A stretch of 64,000 nucleotides of DNA, from the NCBI GenBank assembly GCA_023168345.1, contig AP025689.1:1858001-1922000 (forward strand), written 5' to 3'. The position numbers were made by a program, and so were the translations under genes. The notes beneath the pieces are model-generated. The model had not been told where the DNA came from, did not search any database, and saw nothing but the letters and a program-made list of their open reading frames with translations. Of the stretch, positions 49,875 to 59,599 are shown in pieces. Source of the DNA: Lysinibacillus sp. PLM2. GTDB lineage: Bacteria > Bacillota > Bacilli > Bacillales_A > Planococcaceae. Numbering within the stretch: the first letter of the stretch is position 1; each line of letters starts with the position of its first letter.

Positions 49875-50726
49875 TTAATTTTCGTATTCATGAATATATC
49901 GTCCATATTTAGGCTTTGCTATTTCATCAAATTCTTTTGCAAGTTTTGCTAAGTTTTCCTTTAGTTCTTCCCCAGCCATCGGTATACCATGACCAGTTAC
50001 CGCAATGGTCGGGTTAAGATAGGATAACTTTTGTACGGATTCTCTTGCTTGATTCCAATTGATTGTGAAGTATCGAGGAGGACCACTAATTTCCTTCTCT
50101 TGGACTAAAACTTTGAATAATGATTCCTGTTTAACCGTAACGAATGCATCTCCAACGATTAAAGCGCGGTCATTTTCTCTAAATAGTGACACATGTCCCG
50201 GTGAGTGTCCTGGTGTGGGTATCCACTTCCATCCTGACAAACCTGGAATCGTTCCATCCTTCGGTAATGGTTGTACATGAGAACCAAGATGTATCGGATC
50301 ATTTGGAAAATAAAAGGACATTCTTGCGACAAGTCCACCTTCCACTGAAGTATCTGCCTCTGGATATTTCTTTTGCCCCGTTAGATATGGAATTTCTAAT
50401 TCGTGTGCATAAACTGGGACATTCCAATGTTTGATTAACTCAATTACAGCACCGACATGGTCAAAATGCCCGTGAGTTAAAACAATAGCATTCGGTCTTG
50501 CATTTGGACCAAATCGATTTTCAGCTTCCTGAATAATTGTATCCGCCGATTTTGGCATGCCAGCATCAATTAATGTCCAATCCTTTTTGTCCCCAACAAA
50601 ACAAACATTTACGACTTGGATCGTTAAAACAAAAATATCACTGGTGATTTCCTTCCCTATACCACTTAAAATAGAGGTCATCGGAATAAATTTATAATCA
50701 TTACCGTAATTTAATTGCTCATCCAT
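49875..50726 (-). CDS. MBL-fold metallo-hydrolase
   Basis: 283 aa. Metal motif LTHGHFDHVGAV (His-x-His-x-Asp-His), upstream CFVGDKKDWTLIDAGMPKSA, downstream TPGHSPGHVSLF, ALIVGDAFV and AVTGHGIPM, the full set of metallo-beta-lactamase-fold ligands for two zinc ions. Such proteins include lactonases, glyoxalase II and many esterases; the substrate cannot be read, and no signal peptide suggests a cytosolic enzyme rather than a beta-lactamase. The start follows GGAAGGGAG. Its terminator lies at 49810. Confidence 0.9.
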   Translation of the reverse strand: MDEQLNYGNDYKFIPMTSILSGIGKEITSDIFVLTIQVVNVCFVGDKKDWTLIDAGMPKSADTIIQEAENRFGPNARPNAIVLTHGHFDHVGAVIELIKHWNVPVYAHELEIPYLTGQKKYPEADTSVEGGLVARMSFYFPNDPIHLGSHVQPLPKDGTIPGLSGWKWIPTPGHSPGHVSLFRENDRALIVGDAFVTVKQESLFKVLVQEKEISGPPRYFTINWNQARESVQKLSYLNPTIAVTGHGIPMAGEELKENLAKLAKEFDEIAKPKYGRYIHEYEN

Positions 50727-50790
50727 CTATACGAACTCCCTTCCAATCATATTTTTTCTTAAAGAGAATCGTTTATACAATAGAAATGTA

Positions 50791-50816
50791 AAAAACCCAC
50801 TTTTGATCGTGAGTTT
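50791..50816 (-). terminator. Weak terminator after the DUF4179 gene
   Basis: AAACCCAC and GTGAGTTT pair (one wobble or mismatch), with an A-rich left flank that becomes a T run on the minus strand. Confidence 0.5.
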
Positions 50817-50824
50817 AATGAATT

Positions 50825-52123
50825 TTATTTTAATGGTATTTCAATTTGTGCCTTTCCATCTAATAATTTTGGAGAACTACTATAATAGATCTTTACTGGA
50901 TTGACGGCATCTTTTAAGTCGAAAGAATAAGTTGCTTCGATTTTCCGCTCATCAGTAGTAAATGAATGACCATCACTATAATAAATATTTCCTTTTGAAT
51001 CAATGACATTACCGAAAAGTTGGTTTTTTATTTCAGAAGTATCTGTATATGTGACATCTAATGTATTAAAGCCTGTAACCTCCACATCAACTTCTTTACT
51101 AAGTGGGTTTTTAAGTACTTTTTGTTTAAGGAAATCGACTTCAATATAATCTTCGCCTTTTGGTAGTACTTCAATTTGATCAAAAACTAATGTTAATGTT
51201 TCAGGTTCCCTAAAATAATTACTTTGAATAAAAATACGATGTGTTTCATCTCTAAAACTACCAAATGCTACTAATCCATTGGATGTTCTACCCCATTCTT
51301 CTCCATTTTCATCTAACATGATAAAGTCTTGTATATTTAAAATTTGCATTGTATTAGTTGGATCTGCTCCAATTTTAATCTCTGCTCTTAAAGGTGATAT
51401 TTTAATGGACTCGATGTTTATTTTTTGACCATCGATATCAACGTGTTTATTCAGCTTTATAAGTTTAGACTTTTGAATCGGTTTCGTTAAAGTAAATGGT
51501 ACTTCAAATGTAGTTTGTTTCTCATCTGCAAATGTCAGCTTCATTTCAAAGTTTGGATTTGTATAATCAATTGGTTTATGGGCTACTACTTCCAATTTGT
51601 CTTTAATGATGTTTGTTGGATCGATGGAAGGCCAGCTTGATGTTAATGCTCCAAGTTCTAAGCTTCCATCTTTTTGAATTAGTTCAAATTCCTTTGTATT
51701 TAGTTTTGATATATCATATGGTGCCTCTAATTGATAAAAAATGATCATACCAGATTCATCGGAGATAGTTCCAAGAATTGTTAAAGTTAAGTCATTTTTT
51801 GTTTGCATGATTCCTAGTTCTTCATAATATTCATTTTCAACAATGTCTTTAACGCCTTTATCATACGTAATTAATTCAACCAATGGAGCAAAACCAGGAA
51901 TTTTTGCAATTGTTTGAGCGAATGTTGGTGAAACACGAATAGAAGTGACAAAAGCCAATACGAGTGCCGCTACAACTGCTAGTTGCTTGAGAATTGTACG
52001 GTTTCGTTTCTTATTTTTTTTGAACTTGGAATATCCTTCTTCCCTTGCTTTCCTTATTTTATCTTTTGGAACATCTATTTTTTCAAAATCCTTTTTTAAT
52101 TGTTCAAATTCCTTCTCATTCAT
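50825..52123 (-). CDS. DUF4179 membrane protein, probable anti-sigma factor
   Basis: 432 aa. A basic cytosolic N-terminus of ~45 residues (DFEKIDVPKDKIRKAREEGY, then KFKKNKKRNR) precedes one membrane helix (~47-62, AVVAALVLAFVTSI) and a large extracytoplasmic part: the DUF4179 module (SPTFAQTIAKIPGFAPLVEL) and a beta-rich C-terminal domain (DUF5643-like). This layout is that of the membrane anti-sigma partner encoded after many ECF sigma factors. The short N-terminal part would hold the sigma factor until an envelope signal. The start lies two bases past the sigma gene's stop, after GAGGAGGG. Confidence 0.85.
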   Translation of the reverse strand: MNEKEFEQLKKDFEKIDVPKDKIRKAREEGYSKFKKNKKRNRTILKQLAVVAALVLAFVTSIRVSPTFAQTIAKIPGFAPLVELITYDKGVKDIVENEYYEELGIMQTKNDLTLTILGTISDESGMIIFYQLEAPYDISKLNTKEFELIQKDGSLELGALTSSWPSIDPTNIIKDKLEVVAHKPIDYTNPNFEMKLTFADEKQTTFEVPFTLTKPIQKSKLIKLNKHVDIDGQKINIESIKISPLRAEIKIGADPTNTMQILNIQDFIMLDENGEEWGRTSNGLVAFGSFRDETHRIFIQSNYFREPETLTLVFDQIEVLPKGEDYIEVDFLKQKVLKNPLSKEVDVEVTGFNTLDVTYTDTSEIKNQLFGNVIDSKGNIYYSDGHSFTTDERKIEATYSFDLKDAVNPVKIYYSSSPKLLDGKAQIEIPLK

Positions 52124-52124
52124 G

Positions 52125-52628
52125 TTAACGTCCCTCCTCGCTAAATAATGATCGTAGTTTTCGAAGTGTAGCGTGTAATCTTGATTTCACAGTTCCTTCT
52201 GGAATATTGAATTCTTTTGCAATTTCTTCATTTTTTAACTCTCGATAATATTTCAGATAAATAAGATGTTGTTGCTCTGTTGGTAATTTTGCAATGACTT
52301 CTGCTAACTCCAAATGATTTAAATTCTCGTGTTGGATAATTTCAATATCTTCTTTTAGTTCAATACGATTTATTTTTTTCTTCATATCGTGACAAACGTT
52401 GAGTAATACTCGAATTAACCATGTTGATAAAAATTGTGGCTGACGTACTGTATGTATCTTTTTGAAACTTCTGTAAGTAAATTCTTGAATAGCTTCAAGA
52501 GCATCATGTTCATTACGTAAGAAGCTATATGCTATACGATAATAAATATCCTCATTTGCTTCTAAAATTTGTAGAAAGGAAGCATGATTCCCGTTTATTG
52601 CTTGTTTGCTTAACTCCAAATGTTGCAT
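52125..52628 (-). CDS. ECF-type RNA polymerase sigma factor
   Basis: 167 aa, containing regions 2 and 4 only. Region 2: YYRIAYSFLRNEHDALEAIQ and FTYRSFKKIHTVRQPQFLST, WLIRVLLNVCHD. Region 4: LPTEQQHLIYLKYYRELKNE and IAKEFNIPEGTVKSRLHATL, a clear HTH. It directs polymerase to promoters of an envelope-stress-type regulon, probably including its own. An inverted pair GAATCG/CGATTC lies 39-57 bases upstream (52667-52685). Ribosome site AAGGAGG. Co-transcribed with the DUF4179 gene. The subfamily (SigV, SigX, SigW or other) is not assignable by eye. Confidence 0.92.
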   Translation of the reverse strand: MQHLELSKQAINGNHASFLQILEANEDIYYRIAYSFLRNEHDALEAIQEFTYRSFKKIHTVRQPQFLSTWLIRVLLNVCHDMKKKINRIELKEDIEIIQHENLNHLELAEVIAKLPTEQQHLIYLKYYRELKNEEIAKEFNIPEGTVKSRLHATLRKLRSLFSEEGR

Positions 52629-52787
52629 ATTTTACCCTCCTTACTTATTAGACTTTATAGGAATATGAATCGTTCATTTCGATTCAATATTTTAAAAATT
52701 CATTAAATTATATTGGTAAAAGTGATCATAGTTAGTATAAAATAATAATCATAGATTAAATAGGACGAAATATTAGGAAGTGGTGTA

Positions 52788-52973
52788 TTGCAATTTAGAT
52801 TAATAACGGGAATTTTTTCAATTTTAGTTGGGATTATCTTTTTTGGATTTACCTATGAGCCTTTAGGTACAGTTGGAAACATCATCATTCATGTGATTGG
52901 TATTTTATTTATTTTAAAAGGGGTTAATTTACTAATACATAAGGAAAAAACAGTGAAAACTAAATCAGAGTAA
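52788..52973 (+). CDS. Small two-helix membrane protein
   Basis: 61 aa with two hydrophobic helices (about 5-25 and 29-48) joined by a short turn with EPLG, and a basic tail (HKEKTVKTK). The start is TTG 52788, preceded by AGGAAG at suitable distance. A terminator directly after the stop supports a real transcript. No family recognised; helix-turn-helix membrane proteins of this kind (YqhV-like size) are common in Bacilli. Confidence 0.6.
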   Translation: MQFRLITGIFSILVGIIFFGFTYEPLGTVGNIIIHVIGILFILKGVNLLIHKEKTVKTKSE

Positions 52974-52978
52974 TGAAA

Positions 52979-53014
52979 AAAACGGATGTTTCGTAAAATT
53001 GAAGCATCCGTTTT
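52979..53014. terminator. Bidirectional terminator between the small gene and metA
   Basis: AAAACGGATG and CATCCGTTTT (52979-52988, 53005-53014) form a 10-bp stem extended by TTC/GAA after one mismatch, with A and T flanks. Confidence 0.85.
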
Positions 53015-53020
53015 AAATAT

Positions 53021-53959
53021 TTAAATATGATATTCGATTGTGTCCTCAGCATAATGCCAATCATAAGGTGTTTCTTGATAAACATAGTAGTTCAACCAGT
53101 TATAAAACAGTAAATGTGAATGAGCTCTCCACGTGTTTTTCGGTTCTTTTGTTGGATCGTTCTGTGGGAAGTAATTGACTGGTATTTCAACCGGCTCACC
53201 TTTTTCAACATCACGTTGATATTCATCTGCCAAGGTATGTGCGTCATACTCAAGATGGCCAGTAATCATAATATGTTTTGTATCTTTTGATTGAATAATA
53301 AAAGCACCCGCATCTTCAGAGAAGCTTAATAATCGTAAATCTGGATGGTTTCGCACTTCTTCAAGAGACACATCTGTATGTCTAGAATGTGGTGCAACAA
53401 ATTCATCATTAAACCCTCGTACTAAATCAACAGTTAAATCCGTAATCACATGAGAATAGATACCTGAACATTTTTTTGGTAATTCAAATTTGCCAATGCC
53501 AAAATGATGGTATAGCGCAGCCTGTGCTCCCCAACAAATGTACATACAGGAAGTAACATTTACTTTTGCCCAATCCATTACTCTTGTAATTTCATCCCAA
53601 TAATTTACTTCTTTAAATTCCATTCTTTCTACTGGAGCTCCAGTGATAATCATACCATCAAATCTGCGATGCTTAATCTCGTCAAATGTTTTATAAAATA
53701 ATTGCAAGTGAGATTTGGAGACATTCTTCGAAGCATACGTAGCAGTGTTTAAAAATGTCACATTTGTTTGTAATGGTGTATTACCAAGCAAGCGTAACAA
53801 TTGTAATTCTGTTTTCTCTTTTTCAGGCATTAGATTAAACACTAAAATATTTAATGGACGAATCTCCTGTGTTTTTGCTCGATCTTCTTCCATTATAAAG
53901 ATCTTTTCTTGCCGTAAAACTTCTCCAGCTGGTAAATTTTTAGGAATATTAATAGGCAA
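53021..53959 (-). CDS. metA: Homoserine O-acyltransferase (acetyl-type)
   Basis: 312 aa. MetA acylates L-homoserine in the first step of methionine synthesis. Conserved parts: [34 protein letters not shown], the nucleophile Cys in [15 protein letters not shown], and [11 protein letters not shown] and [15 protein letters not shown] with the catalytic His and Glu. The residue after TGAPV is Glu, which in this family correlates with acetyl-CoA rather than succinyl-CoA use (the E. coli enzyme has Gly). The start is TTG, giving [11 protein letters not shown], seven bases after GGGGGAA; the longer ATG form at 53974 contains the ribosome site. Controlled by the SAM riboswitch upstream. Confidence 0.95.
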   Translation of the reverse strand: MPINIPKNLPAGEVLRQEKIFIMEEDRAKTQEIRPLNILVFNLMPEKEKTELQLLRLLGNTPLQTNVTFLNTATYASKNVSKSHLQLFYKTFDEIKHRRFDGMIITGAPVERMEFKEVNYWDEITRVMDWAKVNVTSCMYICWGAQAALYHHFGIGKFELPKKCSGIYSHVITDLTVDLVRGFNDEFVAPHSRHTDVSLEEVRNHPDLRLLSFSEDAGAFIIQSKDTKHIMITGHLEYDAHTLADEYQRDVEKGEPVEIPVNYFPQNDPTKEPKNTWRAHSHLLFYNWLNYYVYQETPYDWHYAEDTIEYHI

Positions 53960-54043
53960 TTTTGTTTCCCCCATTTCTTAAAATGCCAAATTTCATCGTT
54001 TAGTTTTCATTGATGGGATTTTTCTTAGTTCTAATCCATGACA

Positions 54044-54208
54044 ATAAAAAACCTCTCATTCCAGCAAGTGAAATGAGAGGTACGATTTGAATTTGCGCAC
54101 TCTTATCTCTCAAGACATTAGTCTTGCTGGAATTAGCACCTTTCTAAATAAATTAGAGGTTGCTGAAGCTTCATTGGGCCATATCCCTCTGCTTCTCTCG
54201 ATAAGATT
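54044..54208 (-). promoter_or_regulatory. SAM-I (S-box) riboswitch with terminator, before metA
   Basis: Read on the minus strand, the aptamer has all S-box landmarks in order: CTTATCGAGAGAAGCAGAGG, then ATATGGCCCAATGAAGCTTC, AGCAACC, GGTGCTAATTCCAGCAAG and the closing CTTGAGAGATAAGAG. The P1 arms CTTATC and GATAAG close it (54101-54206). A terminator follows: ACCTCTCATT with AATGAGAGGT (54051-54081) and a T run. When SAM binds, the terminator forms and metA is switched off. Confidence 0.96.
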
Positions 54209-54267
54209 ATTTGATGAAATTTAAAATAATAGTAACATGGAAAATAAATATTTGCAATATTCGAGAT

Positions 54268-55032
54268 TTATTTTTTGTTTACTATTTTATTTTTCCATTC
54301 TGTCGCTTCTTTTTCTGTAATAGTCTTTTCTAATTTTTTATCCCAATGATCTAACAATGTATTCCATATACGAGCATAAACATGATCATTTTTTTCATCA
54401 TAAAGTATGAGTTCTATACATGGTACATCGTTAATTTGGTCAAATTCAGTTGATTCAACTGATGAAATTTGAACTGCATCAGAATTTATTTCATCCATGT
54501 TATTTTCGAAGTCTATAGAGCGAATTTGGTCTATTATGAGATTCTCTGAAATTGATATTTCGTCATGCTGCTTATAATACCGATAAATTTCTTCAGGAAA
54601 ATCCTCATATGCTAATACTTCCTCTATATCACCTTGCAAAAATGCTTCATGAGACGGACTATATAATAGTTCTTTTGTTGCAATCTCCTGATCTTCTTCA
54701 TAGACGCCACTCTTTAATTGTACCTGTCCTTTTTCAGTAATATGAAAAATATGCTCATTTTTCTCAATAAGCCCCATTTTCTCCATTTTCGTTAAAAGGT
54801 CATGAACAAATAAGTGCTCCACTAAAAGAATATCGCTAATTTGTTGTGCACTTTTGAATTGTGCCTTTTGAACGGATATTAGTATCATCTTCATTAAAAT
54901 ATCCATTTGTCTTCGAACAACCGGTTTGTAGGTTACATTTACTGTGTGTATTGGTAGACACCAAATATCAGTCTGTAGTAATTGATGGGATTGCTGCGAC
55001 TTTAATTTTTCAAGTAATGATTGTAATTGCAT
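54268..55032 (-). CDS. Winged-helix protein paired with the SF1 helicase
   Basis: 254 aa. Residues ~25-110 look like a winged helix: VNVTYKPVVRRQMDILMKMI, FKSAQQISDILLVEHLFVHD, LLTKMEKMGLIEKNEHIFHI, TEKGQVQL, i.e. a MarR/LexA-like HTH with a short wing. The rest is acidic with no recognisable fold (DENLI/IDQI-type helices, then a beta region LILYDEKNDHVYARIWN). It starts 23 bases after the stop of the large helicase gene, so they form one operon. It may recruit the helicase to DNA or regulate the pair. ATG follows AGGAG. Family not recognised. Confidence 0.7.
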   Translation of the reverse strand: MQLQSLLEKLKSQQSHQLLQTDIWCLPIHTVNVTYKPVVRRQMDILMKMILISVQKAQFKSAQQISDILLVEHLFVHDLLTKMEKMGLIEKNEHIFHITEKGQVQLKSGVYEEDQEIATKELLYSPSHEAFLQGDIEEVLAYEDFPEEIYRYYKQHDEISISENLIIDQIRSIDFENNMDEINSDAVQISSVESTEFDQINDVPCIELILYDEKNDHVYARIWNTLLDHWDKKLEKTITEKEATEWKNKIVNKK

Positions 55033-55055
55033 ATAAACTCCTAAGCTTTAAGTAC

Positions 55056-58000
55056 TTAATTGTTAATGTAATAACGATAACCGTTCTGGTTTTTTACAGT
55101 GTTTAACAAATTTTGGTACATTAATTGTGTTTCTTTCTTTTTCGGACGTACCGTAAACATATCTGTACTGCCTATTAACATAAGTAATTCTCTAGCACGT
55201 GATAAAGCAACATTTAATCGACGATAATCCTTCGCAAAGCCAATATCGCCATGCTTATTATCATTATTACGAACCATACTTACTAAAATAATATCCATCT
55301 CCATACCTTGGAACTTATCAACGGATCCGGTACGAATGTGTACATGCTGTAAATCACATTCCTCAATGAGTTGGTTAATTTTTCGAACTTGTTCAGCATA
55401 GAAACTAATAACACCTACTGATTTCAACGCATCTTTTTCAATTAATCCATTCTCTTTTGCAAGTTTTACTGCTTGATCTAAATCAATAAGTAATCGATGA
55501 ATGATTTTCAATTCTGCCTCATTAAATAAACTGGAGCCTTCCTTCATCCTTTGTTCAAAATATGCTTGTTCATTTGGAATATCAAACCATAATAAGTGGT
55601 CTTTTCTTTTGATAAATTGATTTTCTAGTTTATGGTCACGCATTTCATCGGAATTTGTTAACCCGCATTTTAAAGAATCACTTTCATTTTCATAAAAAGG
55701 TGCAATCGATTGCATGATATTTTCGTGCATTCGATATTGGATGGCTAGCATTTTCTTATTTGTTCGAGGTAGATTTTTATAAAGTCTTTCGAATAAAGAC
55801 TCCTCAAGTAGCTTTTCTAGCTCCCTCTTTTGCTCAAAGGTATTGCTGTCTTTTATCACTTCTTCTAGCGTTTCCTCGAATGTTTCATCTCCAATCAATG
55901 GAGGTAATTGATGATGATCCCCTACCAATATAATTTTCTTTCCTTTTAACATTGGGAGTAGTAATTCGGGCGGTGTTGCCTTTGATACTTCATCAATAAT
56001 GACAACATCAAAAATCGGATAGTTGTCCATAAACTCTTTATTCGCTGAGGCCACGCACGTAGTACCAATTACATTCGCATGCTTTACGTATAGTTTGCGA
56101 ATTTCTTCTAAGTCATGCTCTGTAGAGTGCTCTAGTAGTGTCTTCCATTCTTTATGTAGCACCTCCGCAACTGGAAGCATTTCGATTTTTTCTTTTAAAA
56201 CTTCAATATCCTTCTTCAGCTCACTCGATTTTTTCTGTGTCTTTTCTAATTCGGCTTCAGGATTTTGTTTCGTTATTTGTTCAACTTCAACAAATCGTTT
56301 CTCTAGTTGGATGCCTGTAGCATTTAATTGTTTTAGTTCTTCTATCATTTCATTTAAAGCATTTTGACCAGTTTGAATTTGACGATTGACTTGCTCTACT
56401 TCCTCTGTTTTCACTGCAAGCTTTGATTGAATTTGGACAGGTTTTTCCATGTTGTCTTTGAGCTTTTCAATATTAACTTCCAATTCACGAATAGCAGTAT
56501 TAGGATCGGTCACTAACTCCATTTCACTCTCATCAAATTCAAATTGTTTTAGCTGATCTTTTGTTCGATTTAACAACAGTGTGATATTTGATTGTCTTTC
56601 TTTTAGAGATGCTAATTGAGATTGGTTGTTCCCTGTTTGATCTGTAATTTGATCGATTACTTCTTCTTTAATTTTAGTAAAGACTATTTTAGACTCCTCA
56701 ATTAGTGCATTATATTTTTCCGTTAGATGGTTTAAAGAAATCCTTCTAACATATAATTCTTTCATGAAACGATTGCCGTTTTCTTGATTTACTTTCTTTT
56801 TTGCAAAGGCATAACTAAGCTCTGTTAAAAACTCATTAATTTCCTGTAAGGAATATTGATGATTCATAGGAGCGGATTCAAATTGGAATTGAATTCTAAG
56901 GGTGTTTTGACAGTATTCTACCGCCTTATTAAAACGAATCGAAACATCTTTTAACGATTGATAATTTAAAAGATGTTGATGGATTTTCTCCATATCAGAA
57001 AATAATTGATTTAAAACATAGCCCCTTCTAATTTTATTAGTTTCTATATATTGTTCGATATCGTTTAGCTTCTTTATGGATTTAACTTCATTTACTTTTT
57101 CAATTAAACTTGATGAAGATGGTTCTAATTGAGTTATCTTCATTGAAATAGTATTTAATTCATTCTCATATTCGTTAAATTGCGATTGTAGTTTTTGATA
57201 GTTAATTCGCTGCTTATACTTTTCAATTTGTGTGTAAGCTTCTTTTATTTGTTCTTCTATAGATTCAACTGTTCCAAGCTGCGCTAGTTGATCATTTAAT
57301 TCGTGAATTCTAGTCGTAATTTTATCTTTCGTCTCAAATAATTTTCCAAGGGCAAGCTCTGTTTTTTCTCGTTCTTTTTTCAGGGGGATGATTTTCTTTT
57401 TTAACGATGAAATTTCTTCCGTAATTTTTTCGAGCTCTTGTTTTGCGTCGTTTTTCTTCTTTATTGCTAAGTTTAATGTTTCTTCTTGAGTCTTTAAATG
57501 TTCAATTTCACTTTGGCATTTGCTAATTTCTTCTTGTAATTCATTTTCTTTCGTTTTATGTTGTGATATTTCATTTGTAACAGCTTGTAATGTTTGAGAC
57601 TTCCAATAATCTGCAACATTTTCTTCAATGAATTTTTTTCCTTCTTCTTCAATGCTCTCGGTACGTCCATAGCGGAGAATCCGTATATCTTTATTAGATA
57701 ATAAACGGCCTAAAGCATTGTCTACTGCCAGATTTGATTGGGACGCAATTAATGTTTTTAATCCTGCTTTTGAATTTTGATAGCAAATTTCAGAGATTAC
57801 GGTTGTTTTCCCAGTACCAGGTGGCCCTTGAATCACATATAAATCTTCCGCACCGATTGCACCCACTACCGCATCTCTTTGGTATTCATTCAAATTATTA
57901 TGAAACTCTATCGATAGATCTTTTTTTGGTTCAATTACTTTCGGTTGATCTTCAAATAAAATATTTTCTAAATTTGCATTTGCAGATAAACCTTCTTTTA

Positions 58001-58820
58001 GTCGTTCAAAACCTTTTAGTAATCGATTTAATTGGGACTTTGTAGATGCATTGCTAAATGTAATGAATTCAGATGTGAAATCAAATTCATCCTTTTGAAG
58101 AAGCTTCGATATTTTAGGGTTAAGTTGGATTTCGACTTGCCTATTTGATCGTTGTACCTTCACTACTTCTCCAATTTCTCGATTATAGCCTTTTACATAG
58201 GCACTAAGCCCTTTTAATTGCCCCCATTGTTTATCTTCTATGTCGGAGAGCCGAAGATTGATAGTCGAAAAATCATTACTTATTTGAAGAGAATTAAATG
58301 TTGCATCAATATCTTCTATATCTGCATTTTTATTTAAAACCTTCAAGTAACCTTCCCAGCTTGTAATACGTTTGTTGACATAATCGAATCTTTCTTGAGC
58401 TACTGGGAGGTCTGCAATTAATTGGATAAACTCTTTCGGATATGTATGTCCGTTGATACGAGATGCGACAAAGTGAATTCGTATAGGTTTACGACGATTT
58501 GTCTCAATCGGAGTATTTGATCCTCTTGTTCGGAAGCTTTTTGCTACTAGTCCATTTTTTAAGTCAAAAATGCAGTCCATAATGACAACACGACTACTAA
58601 ATTTTTTCGAAAGTATATTATTACGCTTATTATCAAAAAATATTGATAAGGAAATAGACGATTCCTCTATTGCTTGTTTTTCTATGTACACATAAAAGGA
58701 TTGCTGTAATTTGAAAAAGGCATGTTCATCCGTAAAATGCTGTTTAATTGCTTCACGTGCTGTATTTGTAAGAACAATAAAACATTTCACTGTATCAATT
58801 TCTAAAATTTTTTGTACCAT
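55056..58820 (-). CDS. Large Upf1/Dna2-like superfamily 1 helicase with coiled-coil insertion
   Basis: 1254 aa. An N-terminal region of ~300 residues has no clear family. SF1 motifs follow: Q-motif NEYQRDAV (~311), Walker A GPPGTGKT (332-339), Walker B IIDEVSKATPPELL (~941-955), III GDHHQLPP (~967-974), IV-region QYRMHENI (~1028), V VDKFQGMEMDIILVSM (~1167), VI NVALSRAR (~1203). Between motifs Ia and II lies a ~500-residue insertion that is mostly coiled coil (Glu/Lys/Gln-rich heptads, ~410-930). AAA_11/AAA_12-type ATPases like this unwind or translocate on RNA or DNA. ATG 58820 follows AAGGAGGT by six bases. Co-transcribed with a winged-helix gene. No named system matches by eye. Confidence 0.88.
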   Translation of the reverse strand: MVQKILEIDTVKCFIVLTNTAREAIKQHFTDEHAFFKLQQSFYVYIEKQAIEESSISLSIFFDNKRNNILSKKFSSRVVIMDCIFDLKNGLVAKSFRTRGSNTPIETNRRKPIRIHFVASRINGHTYPKEFIQLIADLPVAQERFDYVNKRITSWEGYLKVLNKNADIEDIDATFNSLQISNDFSTINLRLSDIEDKQWGQLKGLSAYVKGYNREIGEVVKVQRSNRQVEIQLNPKISKLLQKDEFDFTSEFITFSNASTKSQLNRLLKGFERLKEGLSANANLENILFEDQPKVIEPKKDLSIEFHNNLNEYQRDAVVGAIGAEDLYVIQGPPGTGKTTVISEICYQNSKAGLKTLIASQSNLAVDNALGRLLSNKDIRILRYGRTESIEEEGKKFIEENVADYWKSQTLQAVTNEISQHKTKENELQEEISKCQSEIEHLKTQEETLNLAIKKKNDAKQELEKITEEISSLKKKIIPLKKEREKTELALGKLFETKDKITTRIHELNDQLAQLGTVESIEEQIKEAYTQIEKYKQRINYQKLQSQFNEYENELNTISMKITQLEPSSSSLIEKVNEVKSIKKLNDIEQYIETNKIRRGYVLNQLFSDMEKIHQHLLNYQSLKDVSIRFNKAVEYCQNTLRIQFQFESAPMNHQYSLQEINEFLTELSYAFAKKKVNQENGNRFMKELYVRRISLNHLTEKYNALIEESKIVFTKIKEEVIDQITDQTGNNQSQLASLKERQSNITLLLNRTKDQLKQFEFDESEMELVTDPNTAIRELEVNIEKLKDNMEKPVQIQSKLAVKTEEVEQVNRQIQTGQNALNEMIEELKQLNATGIQLEKRFVEVEQITKQNPEAELEKTQKKSSELKKDIEVLKEKIEMLPVAEVLHKEWKTLLEHSTEHDLEEIRKLYVKHANVIGTTCVASANKEFMDNYPIFDVVIIDEVSKATPPELLLPMLKGKKIILVGDHHQLPPLIGDETFEETLEEVIKDSNTFEQKRELEKLLEESLFERLYKNLPRTNKKMLAIQYRMHENIMQSIAPFYENESDSLKCGLTNSDEMRDHKLENQFIKRKDHLLWFDIPNEQAYFEQRMKEGSSLFNEAELKIIHRLLIDLDQAVKLAKENGLIEKDALKSVGVISFYAEQVRKINQLIEECDLQHVHIRTGSVDKFQGMEMDIILVSMVRNNDNKHGDIGFAKDYRRLNVALSRARELLMLIGSTDMFTVRPKKKETQLMYQNLLNTVKNQNGYRYYINN

Positions 58821-58912
58821 GAACACACCTCCTTAACTTTTAATCACAAACGTCATTATAACAAGAATCTCTCCTTCGTGGTAGGAGTTATACTATCCTA
58901 AAATAAGAAAAA

Positions 58913-58930
58913 GACTAGCAATTGCTAGTC
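58913..58930 (-). terminator. Terminator after the thioesterase gene
   Basis: GACTAGCAATTGCTAGTC is a perfect palindrome, followed on the minus strand by a T run; it lies 4 bases past the stop. Confidence 0.75.
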
Positions 58931-58934
58931 AGTA

Positions 58935-59357
58935 CTACTTGTTCACTGCTATTTCTGAATATTTTTCATCCCATACCGAATCTATTTTACTTAATGGATA
59001 AGGTCTAAAATTCTCTTTTTTCACCAACGTATGGACGGATTTGGCAGTAGCTGCAATGGAACCATCTTCATGTAATATTTCATAGCCGTAGATTGTTTTT
59101 AATTTTGAATGGGAATCAACCCATGTACGCACCGTTGCAATTTGTCCATAACGCATTGCTTTTTTATATTGTATGGATAAGTCTAATACTGGTGATATGT
59201 ATCCTTGCTCTTCCAAGCCAGCATAATTAAAACCTAAATCTGATACTAATTGTGTACGACCTATTTCCATCCAAACTAAATAATTTGCATGATATACAAC
59301 ACCCATTTGGTCTGTTTCAGCATAACGGATTTCTATCTTTTTTTCACTAACGAACAT
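58935..59357 (-). CDS. YbgC/FadM-type acyl-CoA thioesterase
   Basis: 140 aa, single hot-dog fold. The YbgC signature is clear: RYAETDQMGVVYHANYLVWMEIGR (quoted in parts: RYAETDQMGVVYHANYL and VWMEIGR) with Asp and the two conserved Tyr, then SIQYKKAMRYGQIATVRTW and SIAATAKSVHTLVKK. It hydrolyses acyl-CoA thioesters, possibly for salvage or detoxification. ATG 59357 lies six bases after AGAGGTG; the GTG form at 59366 coincides with that ribosome site. Monocistronic with a palindromic terminator. Confidence 0.92.
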   Translation of the reverse strand: MFVSEKKIEIRYAETDQMGVVYHANYLVWMEIGRTQLVSDLGFNYAGLEEQGYISPVLDLSIQYKKAMRYGQIATVRTWVDSHSKLKTIYGYEILHEDGSIAATAKSVHTLVKKENFRPYPLSKIDSVWDEKYSEIAVNK

Positions 59358-59599
59358 ATTATTCACCTCTGATTTAATTATACAGCAATATAATTCGGCT
59401 TTAAAATGTTAAACATTATTATATAGCTAAATCTTCATAACATTTTATTTAATGCTATGATGTTTACTCAAATGAATGGTATAATTTTCTTTATTGTTTA
59501 AAACATATGATATTTGAATCAAAACTGCTCCTCGCTTAAAATCAATGTTGAAATATTATGTGATCAACGCAATATAAAATGTTAAAGGAAGTGAAAATA

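Noticed and set aside
54268-58820. Assignment of the helicase pair to a named anti-phage system
   Set aside because: The motifs fit a broad SF1 group; no methylase, nuclease or other hallmark partner is adjacent.
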